Shown here one piece after another: positions 9,673 through 19,675 of a stretch of 64,000 bases of DNA. The stretch is from UBA6168 sp041392505 (lineage in GTDB: Bacteria > Bacteroidota > Bacteroidia > Chitinophagales > Saprospiraceae): the NCBI GenBank assembly GCA_041392505.1, contig JAWKLX010000017.1, positions 1-64,000 on the forward strand, written 5' to 3'. Numbering within the stretch: the stretch's first letter is position 1; each line of letters opens with the position of its first letter. The notes under the pieces were generated by a model, which worked only from the letters and a program-made list of their open reading frames with translations, ran no database searches and was not told the origin of the DNA. A program made the position numbers and the translations under genes.

Positions 9673-10266
9673 TCAAACTATTCCCAGCAGCTCATAAATT
9701 TCTTTTTTACTAAACGATTTAGCGCCCCCCGCTGGAATCTCTTCCAGTGTCAACCCTTCCAATCCAAACCTCACCAACCGCAATACTGGAAAACCTACGG
9801 CAGCACACATCCGCCGAACCTGTCGGTTTTTTCCTTCCGTCAAAGTAATGCTCAGCCACGAAGTTGGGATGTTTGCCCGGTAACGGATGGGCGGGTCTCG
9901 ATCGGGCAGGGTAGGGTCGACAATAGCTCTCACCTTAGCGGGGGCAGTTAGGTAGGCTTTACCTTTTATTTTAATGTTTACCCCTTTTTGCAGTTGGGCT
10001 ATGGCAGCCTCGTTGGGGGCGCCTTCGACTTGGGCGAAATAGGTTTTGCTGTGTCGGAATTTGGGGGACAAAAATTGGTTTTTTAAATAATTGTCGTTGG
10101 TCAGTAACAGCAGCCCTTCGCTATCCTTATCGAGCCGGCCAACCGTGTAACAGTCTTTTGGAAAATCAAACGGGAAATCGGCCAAGGTCACATCACCGTC
10201 TTGTTCTGGCGTGAACTGACAGATCATCATATAGGGTTTGTAAATGGCAAAATAATGTAGTGGCAT
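9673..10266 (-). CDS. rluE: rRNA pseudouridine synthase, RluE/RsuA family
   Basis: It isomerises a uridine in rRNA to pseudouridine, by homology a 23S rRNA position. The protein has 197 residues and lacks the N-terminal S4 domain, as RluE does. The catalytic motif is GRLDKDSEGLLLLTND, with Asp as nucleophile. The family motif EGKNRQVRRMCAAVGFPV is near residue 150. The start ATG (MPLHYFAIYKP) fits the KPYMMICQ entry strand of the fold. A strong hairpin lies upstream. The exact target uridine is inferred from the family. Confidence 0.9.
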   Translation of the reverse strand: MPLHYFAIYKPYMMICQFTPEQDGDVTLADFPFDFPKDCYTVGRLDKDSEGLLLLTNDNYLKNQFLSPKFRHSKTYFAQVEGAPNEAAIAQLQKGVNIKIKGKAYLTAPAKVRAIVDPTLPDRDPPIRYRANIPTSWLSITLTEGKNRQVRRMCAAVGFPVLRLVRFGLEGLTLEEIPAGGAKSFSKKEIYELLGIV

Positions 10267-10277
10267 GGTACAAAGAT

Positions 10278-10318
10278 AAGGGCCTTGCAGTTGCTAATCG
10301 GTGAACTGCAAGGCCCTT
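10278..10318. terminator. Terminator hairpin, 15-bp perfect stem
   Basis: AAGGGCCTTGCAGTT (10278-10292) pairs perfectly with 10304-10318 and has an 11-nt loop. It lies just after the stop of the TPR/PD40 gene and before rluE. A T-run follows on the plus strand. Confidence 0.75.
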
Positions 10319-10347
10319 TTTATTCCATTTTTAGCTGGTAATTCTTC

Positions 10348-12030
10348 TTATGGTTTGATAACCTTGTTATTCAATCTGGACCGCAATGCTTCAATTTCTG
10401 CATTGCCAGAACCAACTGCGGCCTTGTCGAAATACTGTTCCATTTCGGCTTGTTCTTGGGCTGTAGCCTCCCCTTCAAACAGGTACACTTCTTTTTTTAC
10501 GACCTCAGAATAAGGCAGGTTTTTGGTAGAAATGATTACTCGTGCAGGTCGGTAGCCTTCGGCAAAAACAGCAAAATGATGGAGGCGGTCAGCGGCGATT
10601 GGGCAGGAAAAATATTGCCCGCTTGGGTCAGGGGCCAGTACGTAAACCGTGCCTTGGTTGATGTCCATGATCGTAATATTGGGCAACGACAACTTGGTCT
10701 CGTTTTGACCATTATATGCCATAAGCTGGAGTTCAGCATAAATGGTAGCGTCAAAAATATCCGTTTGACAGTTGCGGGCAGTTGGGTTTTCTTCTTTGCA
10801 CTTGCGGTTTGAGGCAAAATAGCCTTTGCCAGTCCGTGTGTGGTAAGAGTAGTAATATTCGTCGTGAATGGTATTAAGCGGTTCGCCCATGTTAACGGGG
10901 AGTTCCCATTGTGCTTCGCCCACCTTTGTTACCCGAAAAATATCGAAACCACCGACCCCCGGAAAACCATTCGAACTGAAGAAAATGGTCTGTGTCGGCA
11001 TGTGGAAAAATGGAGTCACCTCGTCGTAGGGAGAATTGAAAGGTGCATTGAACGGCTCGCTGTATTGCCCATCTTGAGAGATTACGCTACCCCAAATATC
11101 CAAGCCACCTTCCCCGCCGGGGCGGTCGGAAGCAAAATACAAGACATAAGATTTGAGAAACATATCCCAACCGATAGTAGGGTGAAGCATCGTTGCCTCC
11201 CGGTTATTGATATGTTTTGGCAATTTGACGGAAGGTCCCCAGCCTCCTTCATACATGCGATCCCTACTCCAGATTTCACAACGCAATTCAGCTTTGCCCT
11301 CCTGCTGTTCGCAAATGGTATAAAACATTTTACTGGCATCGGGCATCAACGCAATATGTGCTGCATGCAGTTCATCCGTAGTCGGGTTGAAAGATTCCAA
11401 CCTGGCTTGCTGGTCTTTGATGACAGAATAAATTCGGCTGGTGTTGACTTTATTTTCCTCGTCAGGGTAAACTGCCGTAAAGTAAATTTTATCCGCATAG
11501 CGCAAAGGCGCCATTTCAGAATACTCTGTGTTGATGTTTGGGCTTACTGCATTGACGGCAAATAAGTCCCTGCTGTTATTGTCCAACTTCCCGATGATCC
11601 ATTCGCAATGGTTGATTTCATCTTTGGCCAAGTGCATCAAGATGTCTTCCTCGTCGGTGTGGTTGTCAAGGTACTTCGTATAGTATTGGACGGCTTCCAC
11701 ATATTTCCCCAAAGACTTTTTTGTTTGGCCAATAAAAAAATCGGTTTCCGATAATGCTCCGGTTTTAGCGTTTTCAGGAATTTGATCCAAAAAAACCTCC
11801 GCAGTAGGGTAGTAGCGTAGCCTGCGGGCAGATTCGCCCGTGTAGAACAGGAGTGCTGGATCGGTCGGATAATCTTTGAGCAATTGTCGCCCTTGATCCA
11901 GAGCCTTGTCAAAATCGCCTTCCTTGTAATGGGAAATAACCGTAGAGGCTACATCACTGGGAACTTGGGATACCAGCGGTGCAATCAGAAAATTGAAGAA
12001 AATCAGAAAAGAAATGTCGAATCGGTTCAT
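10348..12030 (-). CDS. Exported TPR plus PD40 beta-propeller protein
   Basis: A 560-residue protein with an N-terminal signal peptide (MNRFDISFLIFFNFLIAPLV). TPR-like helices cover about residues 25-150 (DFDKALDQGRQLLKDYPTDP, then YYPTAEVFLDQIP). WD40-like PD40 strands follow, about residues 170-430: FASDRPGGEGGLDIW, FFSSNGFPGVGGFDIFRVT and YFASNRKCK are typical blades. The C-terminal OmpA peptidoglycan-binding domain often found after such propellers is absent here. It is likely periplasmic or bound to the outer membrane. In Bacteroidota this architecture belongs to the PorE/SprE-like group and to general envelope proteins, so the role is uncertain. Confidence 0.85.
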   Translation of the reverse strand: MNRFDISFLIFFNFLIAPLVSQVPSDVASTVISHYKEGDFDKALDQGRQLLKDYPTDPALLFYTGESARRLRYYPTAEVFLDQIPENAKTGALSETDFFIGQTKKSLGKYVEAVQYYTKYLDNHTDEEDILMHLAKDEINHCEWIIGKLDNNSRDLFAVNAVSPNINTEYSEMAPLRYADKIYFTAVYPDEENKVNTSRIYSVIKDQQARLESFNPTTDELHAAHIALMPDASKMFYTICEQQEGKAELRCEIWSRDRMYEGGWGPSVKLPKHINNREATMLHPTIGWDMFLKSYVLYFASDRPGGEGGLDIWGSVISQDGQYSEPFNAPFNSPYDEVTPFFHMPTQTIFFSSNGFPGVGGFDIFRVTKVGEAQWELPVNMGEPLNTIHDEYYYSYHTRTGKGYFASNRKCKEENPTARNCQTDIFDATIYAELQLMAYNGQNETKLSLPNITIMDINQGTVYVLAPDPSGQYFSCPIAADRLHHFAVFAEGYRPARVIISTKNLPYSEVVKKEVYLFEGEATAQEQAEMEQYFDKAAVGSGNAEIEALRSRLNNKVIKP

Positions 12031-12382
12031 CTAAAATGGTTCATTCTCTCCGTACCTAACTTGCCTGTTGAAATCAGTTCATGGGAATTGTGTACAGAGA
12101 CTGGTAAAACATGTTTTTTTTCGGCTACCTTAAGTGCCTTTGTTCATGTTTGGTTAGGATCAGGGCCGAGTTTTTTAATGGATTTCCAGTAGATGTTTAT
12201 GAGGTAGAGTTATAGGTGAAAAGGGATAATTGCTAAGCAAATATAGGGCATAAACGATAATATATAGCAATTGTTCGGTCGGGAAGGTTGGAATTTGAAA
12301 TCATTGCAAGGAGTGAAACGACCTTGAAAATTTTGAGAAATGAATTTTTGCATCAAGTGCTGCTTATTTAGCAATGCTTTTT

Positions 12383-12420
12383 GGTTCTTGGACAAATTCT
12401 GAAAAATTTGCCCAAGAACC
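12383..12420. terminator. Terminator hairpin next to formate dehydrogenase
   Basis: GGTTCTTGG-A-CAAATT pairs with AATTTG-C-CCAAGAACC, a stem of about 15 bp with one mismatch. It lies 22 bp past the fdsA stop. The T-run is on the plus-strand side. Confidence 0.6.
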
Positions 12421-12442
12421 TTTTTTATTTATGAATCAAGGC

Positions 12443-15191
12443 CTACGCCTTCTCAATCCGTACACTCACCACCTTATACTCCGGGCAATTGGCAATATCA
12501 TCGTGGACATCCCCGGTAACCAAATTTAGCAGCACTTCTGGGAAATGGAAAGTCGTACTCAAAACGCCCGGTTTTACCTCATCTGTCACTTTTGCTTTCA
12601 CATTCACATGGCCTCGGGGCGACTCCACCCGCACTGGGTCACCGTCCCGAACGGCGATGGTAGCGGCGTCGATCGGGTTGATGAGCAGCACATCTTCGTG
12701 AACGATTTCGGCATTGGCGGTGCGACGGGTCATGGTGCCGGCGTTGTAATGCTCCAACACCCGGTTAGTCGTTAGAATAAATGGGTAATCTGCCTGATGG
12801 TCAAGGATTTCGCTGGTCTCAATAAATTCCCGGAAAACGAAATTGCCTTTGCCCCGCTTGAAGGTATCGGCATGCAAAATTTGCGTACCAGTGCCGTCCG
12901 GTGCGACGGGCCATTGCTTGCCCTGTTTGCCGAGGTTGTCCCAGGTTACGCCTGCGAAAAATGGGACGATCTGACTGATTTCTTCCAGCATTCCTTTTGC
13001 TGTGTAAGGTGCTTGCTGGTAGCCGAGTCGGTTCATCATTTCTACATAAATCTGTCCATCGGGCTTGCTGTCGCCGATCGGGTCAACTACTTTTTGTACC
13101 TTCTGGATGCGGCGTTCCCCGTTGGTGAACGTGCCATCTTTTTCCAAAAACGAAGCGGCAGGCAGCACGACGTGGGCGTGCTTAGTAGTTTCCGTTTCGA
13201 AAATTTCCTGCACGACCAACAGGTCAAGTGCATCAAGTGCTTCCATGACTTTTTTGGAATTCGGATCGCTTTGCACCACATCCTCGCCCGTCAACCAAAG
13301 GGCTTTGAGTTTGCCTTCGAGGGCATTGTCGTACATTTCAGGGATGGTGTAACCTGTCTTGGTCGGCATTTTTTCCACGCCATAAAAATCGGTGAACCGC
13401 TGGATATTGGTAGGGTCTTCCACGTGGAGGTAACCCGCTCCTTGGTACGGCTGCACGCCCATGTCGGCCATGCCCTGCACGTTGTTCTGGCCTCGCAGTG
13501 GGTTGACGCCGCAGCCCCGTTTTCCAATATTCCCCGTAATCATGGCCAGATCAGCGATCAGCATGACGGAGTAGGTGCCTTGGTAGTGCTCCGTGACGCC
13601 CAGCCCGTGGAAACTCATGGCTGCCTTGGCCGAGGCATACGTAATAGCCGCTGCCCGAACCTGTTCCCTCGGTACGCCAGATACAGCTTCCAAGTCGTCG
13701 ATGTTTAAACTTAAAATGCCTTTTTTGAAATCCTCGAACCCTTCCGTGCGGTTATCCACAAACTCCTGGGCAACCAGCCCTTCGGAAATGATGTAGTACA
13801 GCATCATATCCAGCACGGCGACATTGGTGCCGGGCCGCAACTGCAAATGGTGGGTGGCATAACTTGCTATCTCCGTGCGGCGGGGGTCAATGACAATCAG
13901 CGGCGTACCCTTCATGGCCTTTTGCTTGATCTTCGCCCCGGTGACGGGGTGCGCCGCCGTCGGGTTCGCCCCAATGACCATCATACACTCTGTAAATTTG
14001 ATGTCCACGATCGAATTGGTAGCCGCCCCCGTACCAAATGAGCGCTGCATGCCAAGCGCCGTTGGCGAGTGGCAGACCCTTGCGCAACCGTCAATATTGT
14101 TGGTGCCAATGACCGCCCGGATCATTTTCTGCATGAGGTAATTTTCCTCATTGGTCGTCCTTGCGGAGGAGATGCCAGCGATGGCGTCTGGCCCATATTT
14201 ATCTTTTATGGAAATCAATTTTTCAGCAATGTAGTCGTATGCCTCGTCCCAACTGACCTTTTCCAATTGCCCATTCTTGCGGATTTGTGGGTATTGCAAA
14301 CGCTCAGGGTGGTTGTAAAAACGGAAGGCATAGCGCCCTTTCAGACAAGTATGGCCCGCATTGGCTTCGGCATCGTAAGGTGCCTGAATGCTCAATATTT
14401 TGCCATCTTTTACGCTCACTTCGAGGTTGCAACCAACACCACAATAGGTGCAGGTGGTCTGCACCTTGTCCTGTCCAACTACCGCTTTTGATTGGAAAAC
14501 ATCATGGATGGCGCTCGTCGGACAAGCCTGTGAGCACGCCCCGCACGACACGCAATCGGAGTTCGCAAAACTATCGTCCAGCCCCATGATGATTTTATTG
14601 TCAAATCCCCGTCCACTCACGCCCAAGACAAATTGGCCCTGCACCTCGTCACACGCCCGTACGCAGCGGTAGCACATGATGCACTTGGACAAATCCGCCG
14701 TCATGTAGGGGTGGCTCAAATCCTTTTGCCGGTCGGTATGCACCTTGCCAGCAGGGTAGCGCACCTTGCGGATGCCGACCCTTGCCGCCACGTCCTGCAA
14801 TTCGCAATTGCCGTTCACCTCGCAAGTCAGGCAGTCGAGCGGGTGGTCGGTGAGCACCAGTTCGATGATGTTTTTGCGCAGCTTTTGGATGCTTTCGCTT
14901 TCCGTGAAAATCATCATGTCCTCCGCCACTGGCGTGTGGCACGAAGCGACCGTCCGCAATTGCGACCCATTGCCGACCTTGCCGACCTGCACCGAGCACA
15001 CCCGGCACGAGCCAAATGCTTCGAGGTTCGGCGCATCGCAGGAGGGTAGGTACGAAGTCCTTGCCCTGTATGGCAGACAAACTGGAGGACTGCTCGCCGG
15101 GTTGAATGGCAAACGGCTCTTCGTTGTTGATGAGCGCAATTTTAGCGGAAGTGGCTTTGGTGATTGTGGTGGTTAAAGATTCTATTGACAT
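12443..15191 (-). CDS. fdsA: NAD-type formate dehydrogenase alpha subunit, one frameshift
   Basis: A molybdopterin (bis-MGD) formate dehydrogenase catalytic subunit with a NuoG-like N-terminus, cytosolic, oxidising formate to CO2. Order: a [2Fe-2S] ferredoxin domain, a His-Cys cluster region (HPLDCLTCEVNGNCELQD), two [4Fe-4S] sites (CIMCYRC; CVSCGACSQACP), a further [4Fe-4S] site (CTYCGVGC), then the catalytic domain. The active-site Cys is in ARVCHSPTALG, so this is the Cys form, not selenocysteine. One extra base at 15041-15042 breaks the ferredoxin domain. Removing it restores PTLCDAPNLEAFGSCRVC, the canonical cluster loop. The start ATG at 15191 gives MSIESLTTTITKAT. Its partner is the diaphorase gene at 17671-19326. 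Confidence 0.92.
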
Positions 15192-15276
15192 GAGTTTCTT
15201 TTATTTTTCAGTTAGATTTATTTATTTTTTGGATTCTGCTGGGAATATTTTTAATATGGGAAATTGACATAAATGA

Positions 15277-16085
15277 TTAAAAGATTTCTTTTTCTTTAAT
15301 AGAAAAATTTGAAGCATATTGAAATAACTTTTTTGCTGTATTGATTTTTAATGGCACTTTTATATATTCATCAGGCTTTTTTATACCTATTGGCAAGGTG
15401 ATCTCATCTTAAAATAGTTTATGAGACAATTCATTTAGTTCTTTAAGACAGACAGCATTATATTTTATTTTGGAGAAATGTTTAAAAAAAGATCAATTTT
15501 AATTTTTTTTTTAAAAAAAACTTCTTTAATCCGCTCATAACCAATACTTTTTCGGCTAAATGAATAGAATTATCAATGGTTGAATATACAGAAGTCAGGT
15601 GTATATACTGATCGTTCAATTTATTTATTTTTTTTGTAAATGAAGCACCAACACTAATATCATCGAAATTTCCAAGATCTGCGTTTACTTGATTAAATGC
15701 AGAATTACCTTAAAGTCTTCCCATTAAAGTCCCCTTGAAAGGATTCTAATACATCATCTACTCTTTTTTATTTGGTTATATACAAGGTTAGTCAGCCTGT
15801 TATACTGAAATTCTTCCCTTGTATCTTTTAATTCTTTTCTCTGTGCTTCTAATTCGTCTTTTTGCAATAGAATTGTGATAATAATACCTGCCAAAGCAAG
15901 ACCTGGAGAAATTGCATTAACAGCCCTAAACATATCTCCCATTTCCCAAATGAAGGCTTTCTTCTTTCTGCATCAGGGAAAAATGAATTTTGCCAAAATT
16001 GGAATAAAATGAAATGTCGCACTCACAACACAATCATTACCACTGTAATGACGAGAAAATAAATTAAATATTGTTGTTTTTAAAA
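15277..16085 (-). pseudogene. Decayed membrane protein, resembles phage abortive-infection type
   Basis: Homology-like sequence runs through several frames on the minus strand. It begins with a membrane helix (YLIYFLVITVVMIVL), then FFPDAERRK, then GDMFRAVNAISPGLALAGI and IITILLQKDELEAQRKELKD. After a shift at the A-run near 15770 it continues VDDVLESFQGDF, then NSAFNQVNADLGNFDDISV and YIHLTSVYSTIDNSIHLAEK, and ends near a stop at 15277. The membrane helix plus LLQKDELEAQRKEL coiled coil resembles proteins annotated as putative phage abortive infection proteins; this is inference. It needs at least four indels and two in-frame stops to be removed. It looks more damaged than its neighbours and may be a true pseudogene. 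Confidence 0.55.
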
Positions 16086-16342
16086 AATGCCACTTGTGTT
16101 GTATTGATAAGTTTATTTAATAATTGATAAAGTCACTATTTGTGTAAAAACGAAAATTACCACTTTCGATAGCACCAACTTAACATTTCGGCCCTTGAAA
16201 GTCTTTGCCGCTCCATTGCTCGCAGAGGCTAAAATTAATCGAAGGCAATTACTCTCCTCCGTTTGCCCGTTAATTTTTTATTTTGCCGCCTACACCTTAC
16301 AATTTCTTTGCATTTGATCCAAATCAATTAAACTGCGACAAA

Positions 16343-16763
16343 ATGAAAATCAAACTTGTTTTTGCAATGGCCGTCCCAGATTTGTCTTTGTTACGTGCCA
16401 TCAATACAAAGAACTGATCCCGCCTTCCCACATCCGCAACCTGAAACCGAACGAGGTGGCGCTTACCACCAACCGATCAACATGACCATTGCTTGGGTGC
16501 CCTACCAAGAGCAAAAGCTGGTCAAGACGAAAAAGGACGAATGGAAGGTTGTCAAACATGAGGATTCCGATAAAACTGGAAACATCCCCGTCATTTTGGT
16601 CACCTATCCCGAATCAACGGATACGGTCTGGATCGATATGAATACTTCCAATGAACTGTTGGGCAAATTGGTCAAGCACAGCCTCATGACCCAAGAACCC
16701 ATCCGGCGTCCGTACGTCCAATATTTTGAGGAGGCCAGTTGCCAAAAGTGCCATCCCTCCTGA
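16343..16763 (+). CDS. Small lipoprotein ending in a CxxCH haem motif, two frameshifts
   Basis: From the ATG at 16343 the protein starts MKIKLVFAMAV. One base appears to be missing in the CCC at 16375-16377. With it the sequence continues RFVFVTCHQYKELIPPSHIR, giving a lipoprotein-like signal ending in FVTC. A second missing base at 16473-16474 joins NEVALTTN to PINMTIAWVPYQEQ. The rest is in one frame and ends SCQKCHPS, a CxxCH that could hold one haem c. The mature chain would be about 120 residues, tethered on the periplasmic side. It lies between the two formate dehydrogenase genes but on the opposite strand. I do not recognise the family; an electron-transfer role is only a suggestion. 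Confidence 0.6.
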
Positions 16764-16853
16764 TGTCAAAGTCAATTTCGACTAATCAATTTTCAAGGTC
16801 AGTTTTGCCAGTAGGAAACTGCGTAATTAAACAGTGCTACTTATTAGCATTCG

Positions 16854-16869
16854 AAAATGCGGAGCAGCA
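16854..16869 (+). repeat. AAAATGCGGAGCAGCA element end
   Basis: This 16-bp motif recurs in nearly the same form at the ends of the element at 29759-29922 and in inverted form near 39928-39942. Here it stands 40 bp before a perfect 36-bp palindrome. See the findings. Confidence 0.45.
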
Positions 16870-16908
16870 CGTTTAACGGTTTTTCGAACTTCCCAGCGTG
16901 TTCAGCGA

Positions 16909-16944
16909 GGGCGGTGTCGCCCGATGCATCGGGCGACACCGCCC
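16909..16944. repeat. Perfect 36-bp GC-rich palindrome
   Basis: The arm GGGCGGTGTCGCCCGATG is followed without spacer by its exact complement. It is much more GC-rich than the surrounding DNA. It lies between convergent genes (16763 and 17048) and could act as a terminator or be a repetitive palindrome. Confidence 0.65.
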
Positions 16945-17047
16945 AAACCCCTGAGGGCCAGAGCAGTATGATGAAAGCTCGACAAATGCAACGCCCGCAG
17001 GAAATACCGTTAATTAAATGCAGGCTACTGGCAAACTTTCAACTTTC

Positions 17048-17463
17048 CTACTTCCTCCCCAACCACCAAGCAACAACGCCACCAACAACAGCGCCTATTA
17101 TCGCACTGACCACCACGTCCACCATCGCCGACGTCAGGGAAACAATATTCGTAAGCCAAACATAATCATGTCGTAAGCAAGTCCCATCAACCCCGCAATG
17201 ACTGCCCCCGCAATGGCTCCAGTTTGGAAGGTGCTGATGTTGGCCCACCGTCCGAATATAAGGGCGTACAGGTAGCCCATTGCCAAATGCCCAACGATCA
17301 TCGCCCACCAGACCATGTCCTCCATTTCCCGGTTGACACCAGTCGCCGAACCCATATTGTTTTCAAAAAAGCTCATCAGCAATGTGCCGTAAAACAGCCA
17401 GCCGAGGAGAAAAGCTACGATACCTCCGATGAGGCCCGCAATAAGGATTTTGTTGTTATTCAT
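17048..17463 (-). CDS. Small integral membrane protein, one frameshift
   Basis: About 138 residues and four likely membrane helices. The start MNNNKILIAGLIGGIVAFLL leads into the first helix; the second (WWAMIVGHLAMGYLYALIF) and third (GAIAGAVIAGLMGLAYDMIM) follow. The frame then stops early. One missing base in the CC at 17156-17157 would join MIMFG to LTNIVSLTSAMVDV and a last glycine-rich helix (SAIIGAVVGGVVAWWLGRK). I do not recognise the family with confidence. It lies downstream of the diaphorase gene on the same strand, with a 200-bp gap, so operon membership is doubtful. Confidence 0.7.
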
Positions 17464-17670
17464 GTCGTTTTGATATTTAGCTTTGAGGTAAATAGAAATG
17501 AAATGGAAATACGCTGGAAATATTTTTTGACAATTGAAAACAATTGATTTGATCGTATTTCAATGTATTTCTTTATTTCAATCTATTTCTCCCAATGCAG
17601 TTGATGAAAAAAAATAGCCGTAATAATTACATGGGCATTCTTATCATTCATCGCCAAAACGAGCGTGTCC

Positions 17671-19326
17671 TCACTTGGTAAAATATTGCGCCAACTCTTC
17701 TTGGAAATATTCCAGCGCATTGTAAACGGGCAGCGGCATGCCACCACCCAATGCACACAGCGAACCAACCTGTAAAGTGTCCAACAAATCGTTGAACAAG
17801 TCTGGGTCAATCTTATAATTTTCGGCTTGTGCTTTTTGCAGCATCTCTTTTCCACGGGTCGAACCAATGCGGCAGGGGAAACATTTCCCACAGCTCTCGT
17901 GGGCCGTGAAGGCAAACAAATGTTCCAAATAGGCCACCATCGGAAACTCCTCTGGCACGCTCACGATGCTGGCATGGCCAAGCAGGAAGCCGTTGTTTTT
18001 AAAACTTTCGAAATCGACCGTCAGGTCTTTGATATTGTGTGTTGGGATGAGGCCACCGAGCGGTCCTCCGATGTGGAGTGCTTTTACGGGTCGGTGGAAA
18101 CCGCCACCCAGATCGTTCACTACATCCAACAGTGGCGTACCCATGTCCACTTCGTAAATGCCGGGATTGGCAAAAGCGCTGTCCAGAGAAAGGAGTTTGG
18201 TACCTGAGCTCTTTTCTGTGCCAATTTTGGCGTAGGCCGCCCCGCCGTTTTCCAAAATATATGGAAGCGATGCGAGGGTTTCGACATTGTTCACAGCGGT
18301 CGGTTTGCCGAAGAGGCCGTAGGTCACTGGGTAGGGTGGGCGCACCCGCACTTCCGGACGTTGGCCCTCAATACTGGAAAGCAACGCCGTTTCCTCGCCA
18401 CAGATATAAGCGCCCCTCGCCTCAATTATTTTGAATTCAAAATTGAAACCACTGCCTAAAATATTGTCGCCCAAAAGGCCCGCCGAACGAAGTTCGTCCA
18501 CTGCCTTTTTATTAATGTCGATGCTTTCCGGGTATTCAAAACGGATGTAAACCACGCCCCGGTCGGCGCCCGTCACGTACCCGGCGATCATCATTCCGAG
18601 CAGCATTTTGAGGGGTTGTTGTTCCAGTAGGTAGCGGTCGGAATAGCTGCCCGGGTCGCCCTCGTCGGCATTGCAAACGATGAACTTGCGGTCGCCTTCA
18701 GCAGTGCGGCAGCCCTCCAGTTTGATGCCGATTGGGAAACCGGCGCCGCCCCGTCCCCGGAGGCCGGAGGTTTTTATTTCTTCCAATAAATTTCCCGAAG
18801 GGGTGGCTAACATTTTCTGCAAAGCTGCCTTGCAGTCGGCGATGGTATATGCTTTTCCAGTGAGGATGTCATGACCTTTAGCGGCTACATTATAAGTGTC
18901 TTGGTGCGTCATGCTATCGGGTGAGCCATTGAAATGGGAAGTCAAGGCTTGTTTGCCCGAGTAATTGTGGCCATTGTAATAAAAGGCGCTGTTTTCGTGG
19001 CAGCGGCCCAAGCAAGCCATTTCGCCAATCTCTTCCGGCCGGAAATGGGCACCGAGGTCGGCTTTCAATTTGTCCTGCGTCCCTGCGCAAAGGCAAGCGG
19101 TGCCATTGCAGACGTACACTTTTTTGCCCTTGTTCTCCTGCCGGGTGAAATCATAAAAAGAGGCGGCACCGTAAACGCTGGCATTGCCAATCAAGAAATC
19201 CTCGGCGAGCTTTTTGGCATCGTCATCAGAAAGCGAGCCATTGGCCTCGGTGAGGTTTCCCATGTGCTCGAACAAATTGTCGGTCAGCCCTTTTCTGCCG
19301 GACAGTGCGGTGATGTTTTTTGACAT
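17671..19326 (-). CDS. fdsB: NuoE/NuoF-type NADH-binding diaphorase subunit of formate dehydrogenase
   Basis: A 551-residue fusion of a NuoE-like thioredoxin fold and a NuoF-like flavoprotein. The first domain binds [2Fe-2S] through CNGTACLC and ACLGRC. The second has the FMN site (LRGRGGAGFPIGIK), the NADH region (CNADEGDPGSYSDRYLLE), GAYICGEETALLSSIEGQRP, and the [4Fe-4S] ligands CGKCFPC plus a later Cys in GSLCALGGG. It would pass formate electrons from the catalytic subunit to NAD+. In Cupriavidus-type FdsGBACD enzymes a separate small NuoE-like subunit also exists; none is present here. The gene is about 2.5 kb from fdsA, on the same strand. Confidence 0.9.
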   Translation of the reverse strand: MSKNITALSGRKGLTDNLFEHMGNLTEANGSLSDDDAKKLAEDFLIGNASVYGAASFYDFTRQENKGKKVYVCNGTACLCAGTQDKLKADLGAHFRPEEIGEMACLGRCHENSAFYYNGHNYSGKQALTSHFNGSPDSMTHQDTYNVAAKGHDILTGKAYTIADCKAALQKMLATPSGNLLEEIKTSGLRGRGGAGFPIGIKLEGCRTAEGDRKFIVCNADEGDPGSYSDRYLLEQQPLKMLLGMMIAGYVTGADRGVVYIRFEYPESIDINKKAVDELRSAGLLGDNILGSGFNFEFKIIEARGAYICGEETALLSSIEGQRPEVRVRPPYPVTYGLFGKPTAVNNVETLASLPYILENGGAAYAKIGTEKSSGTKLLSLDSAFANPGIYEVDMGTPLLDVVNDLGGGFHRPVKALHIGGPLGGLIPTHNIKDLTVDFESFKNNGFLLGHASIVSVPEEFPMVAYLEHLFAFTAHESCGKCFPCRIGSTRGKEMLQKAQAENYKIDPDLFNDLLDTLQVGSLCALGGGMPLPVYNALEYFQEELAQYFTK

Positions 19327-19675
19327 CTGAGTTGAATTTGGTTAGTAAAAGATGGTGGGTTTGCTGGGGTTTTTCATTGAAATGTAATGAAACGAAATTT
19401 GAACGTGAATATCCTAATTTTTGAGGAATTATGTATTGGGATAGGTTTCGTTAGTGGAGAAATGTTTTGTTTTTTGACTGTAGGAATTGATGAAATGGTA
19501 AAATGAAACAGATGTAAAAGGGTATTGGTTGGACTGAATAGAACGTGTTAAATAATCAGGAGGTTAGAGCATATTTATTTTTGGAAAACAAAGAATTAGT
19601 ACCGCAGAGGTATTTTTGACCTACTTAAATTTTTTAGAACCGAATCATTTGACACATTTAAAAAATATCCAATAA
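19327..19675. other. AT-rich spacer between divergent genes
   Basis: About 350 bp without coding potential. I see no clear hairpin or consensus promoter in it. Confidence 0.35.

Noticed and set aside
10450..11565. Plus-strand frames opposite the TPR/PD40 gene
   Set aside because: They are shadows without domains or upstream signals.
12797..13708. Long plus-strand open frame of about 300 codons opposite fdsA
   Set aside because: It is the antisense shadow of a GC-richer conserved gene; it has no domain, and codon pattern follows the opposite strand.
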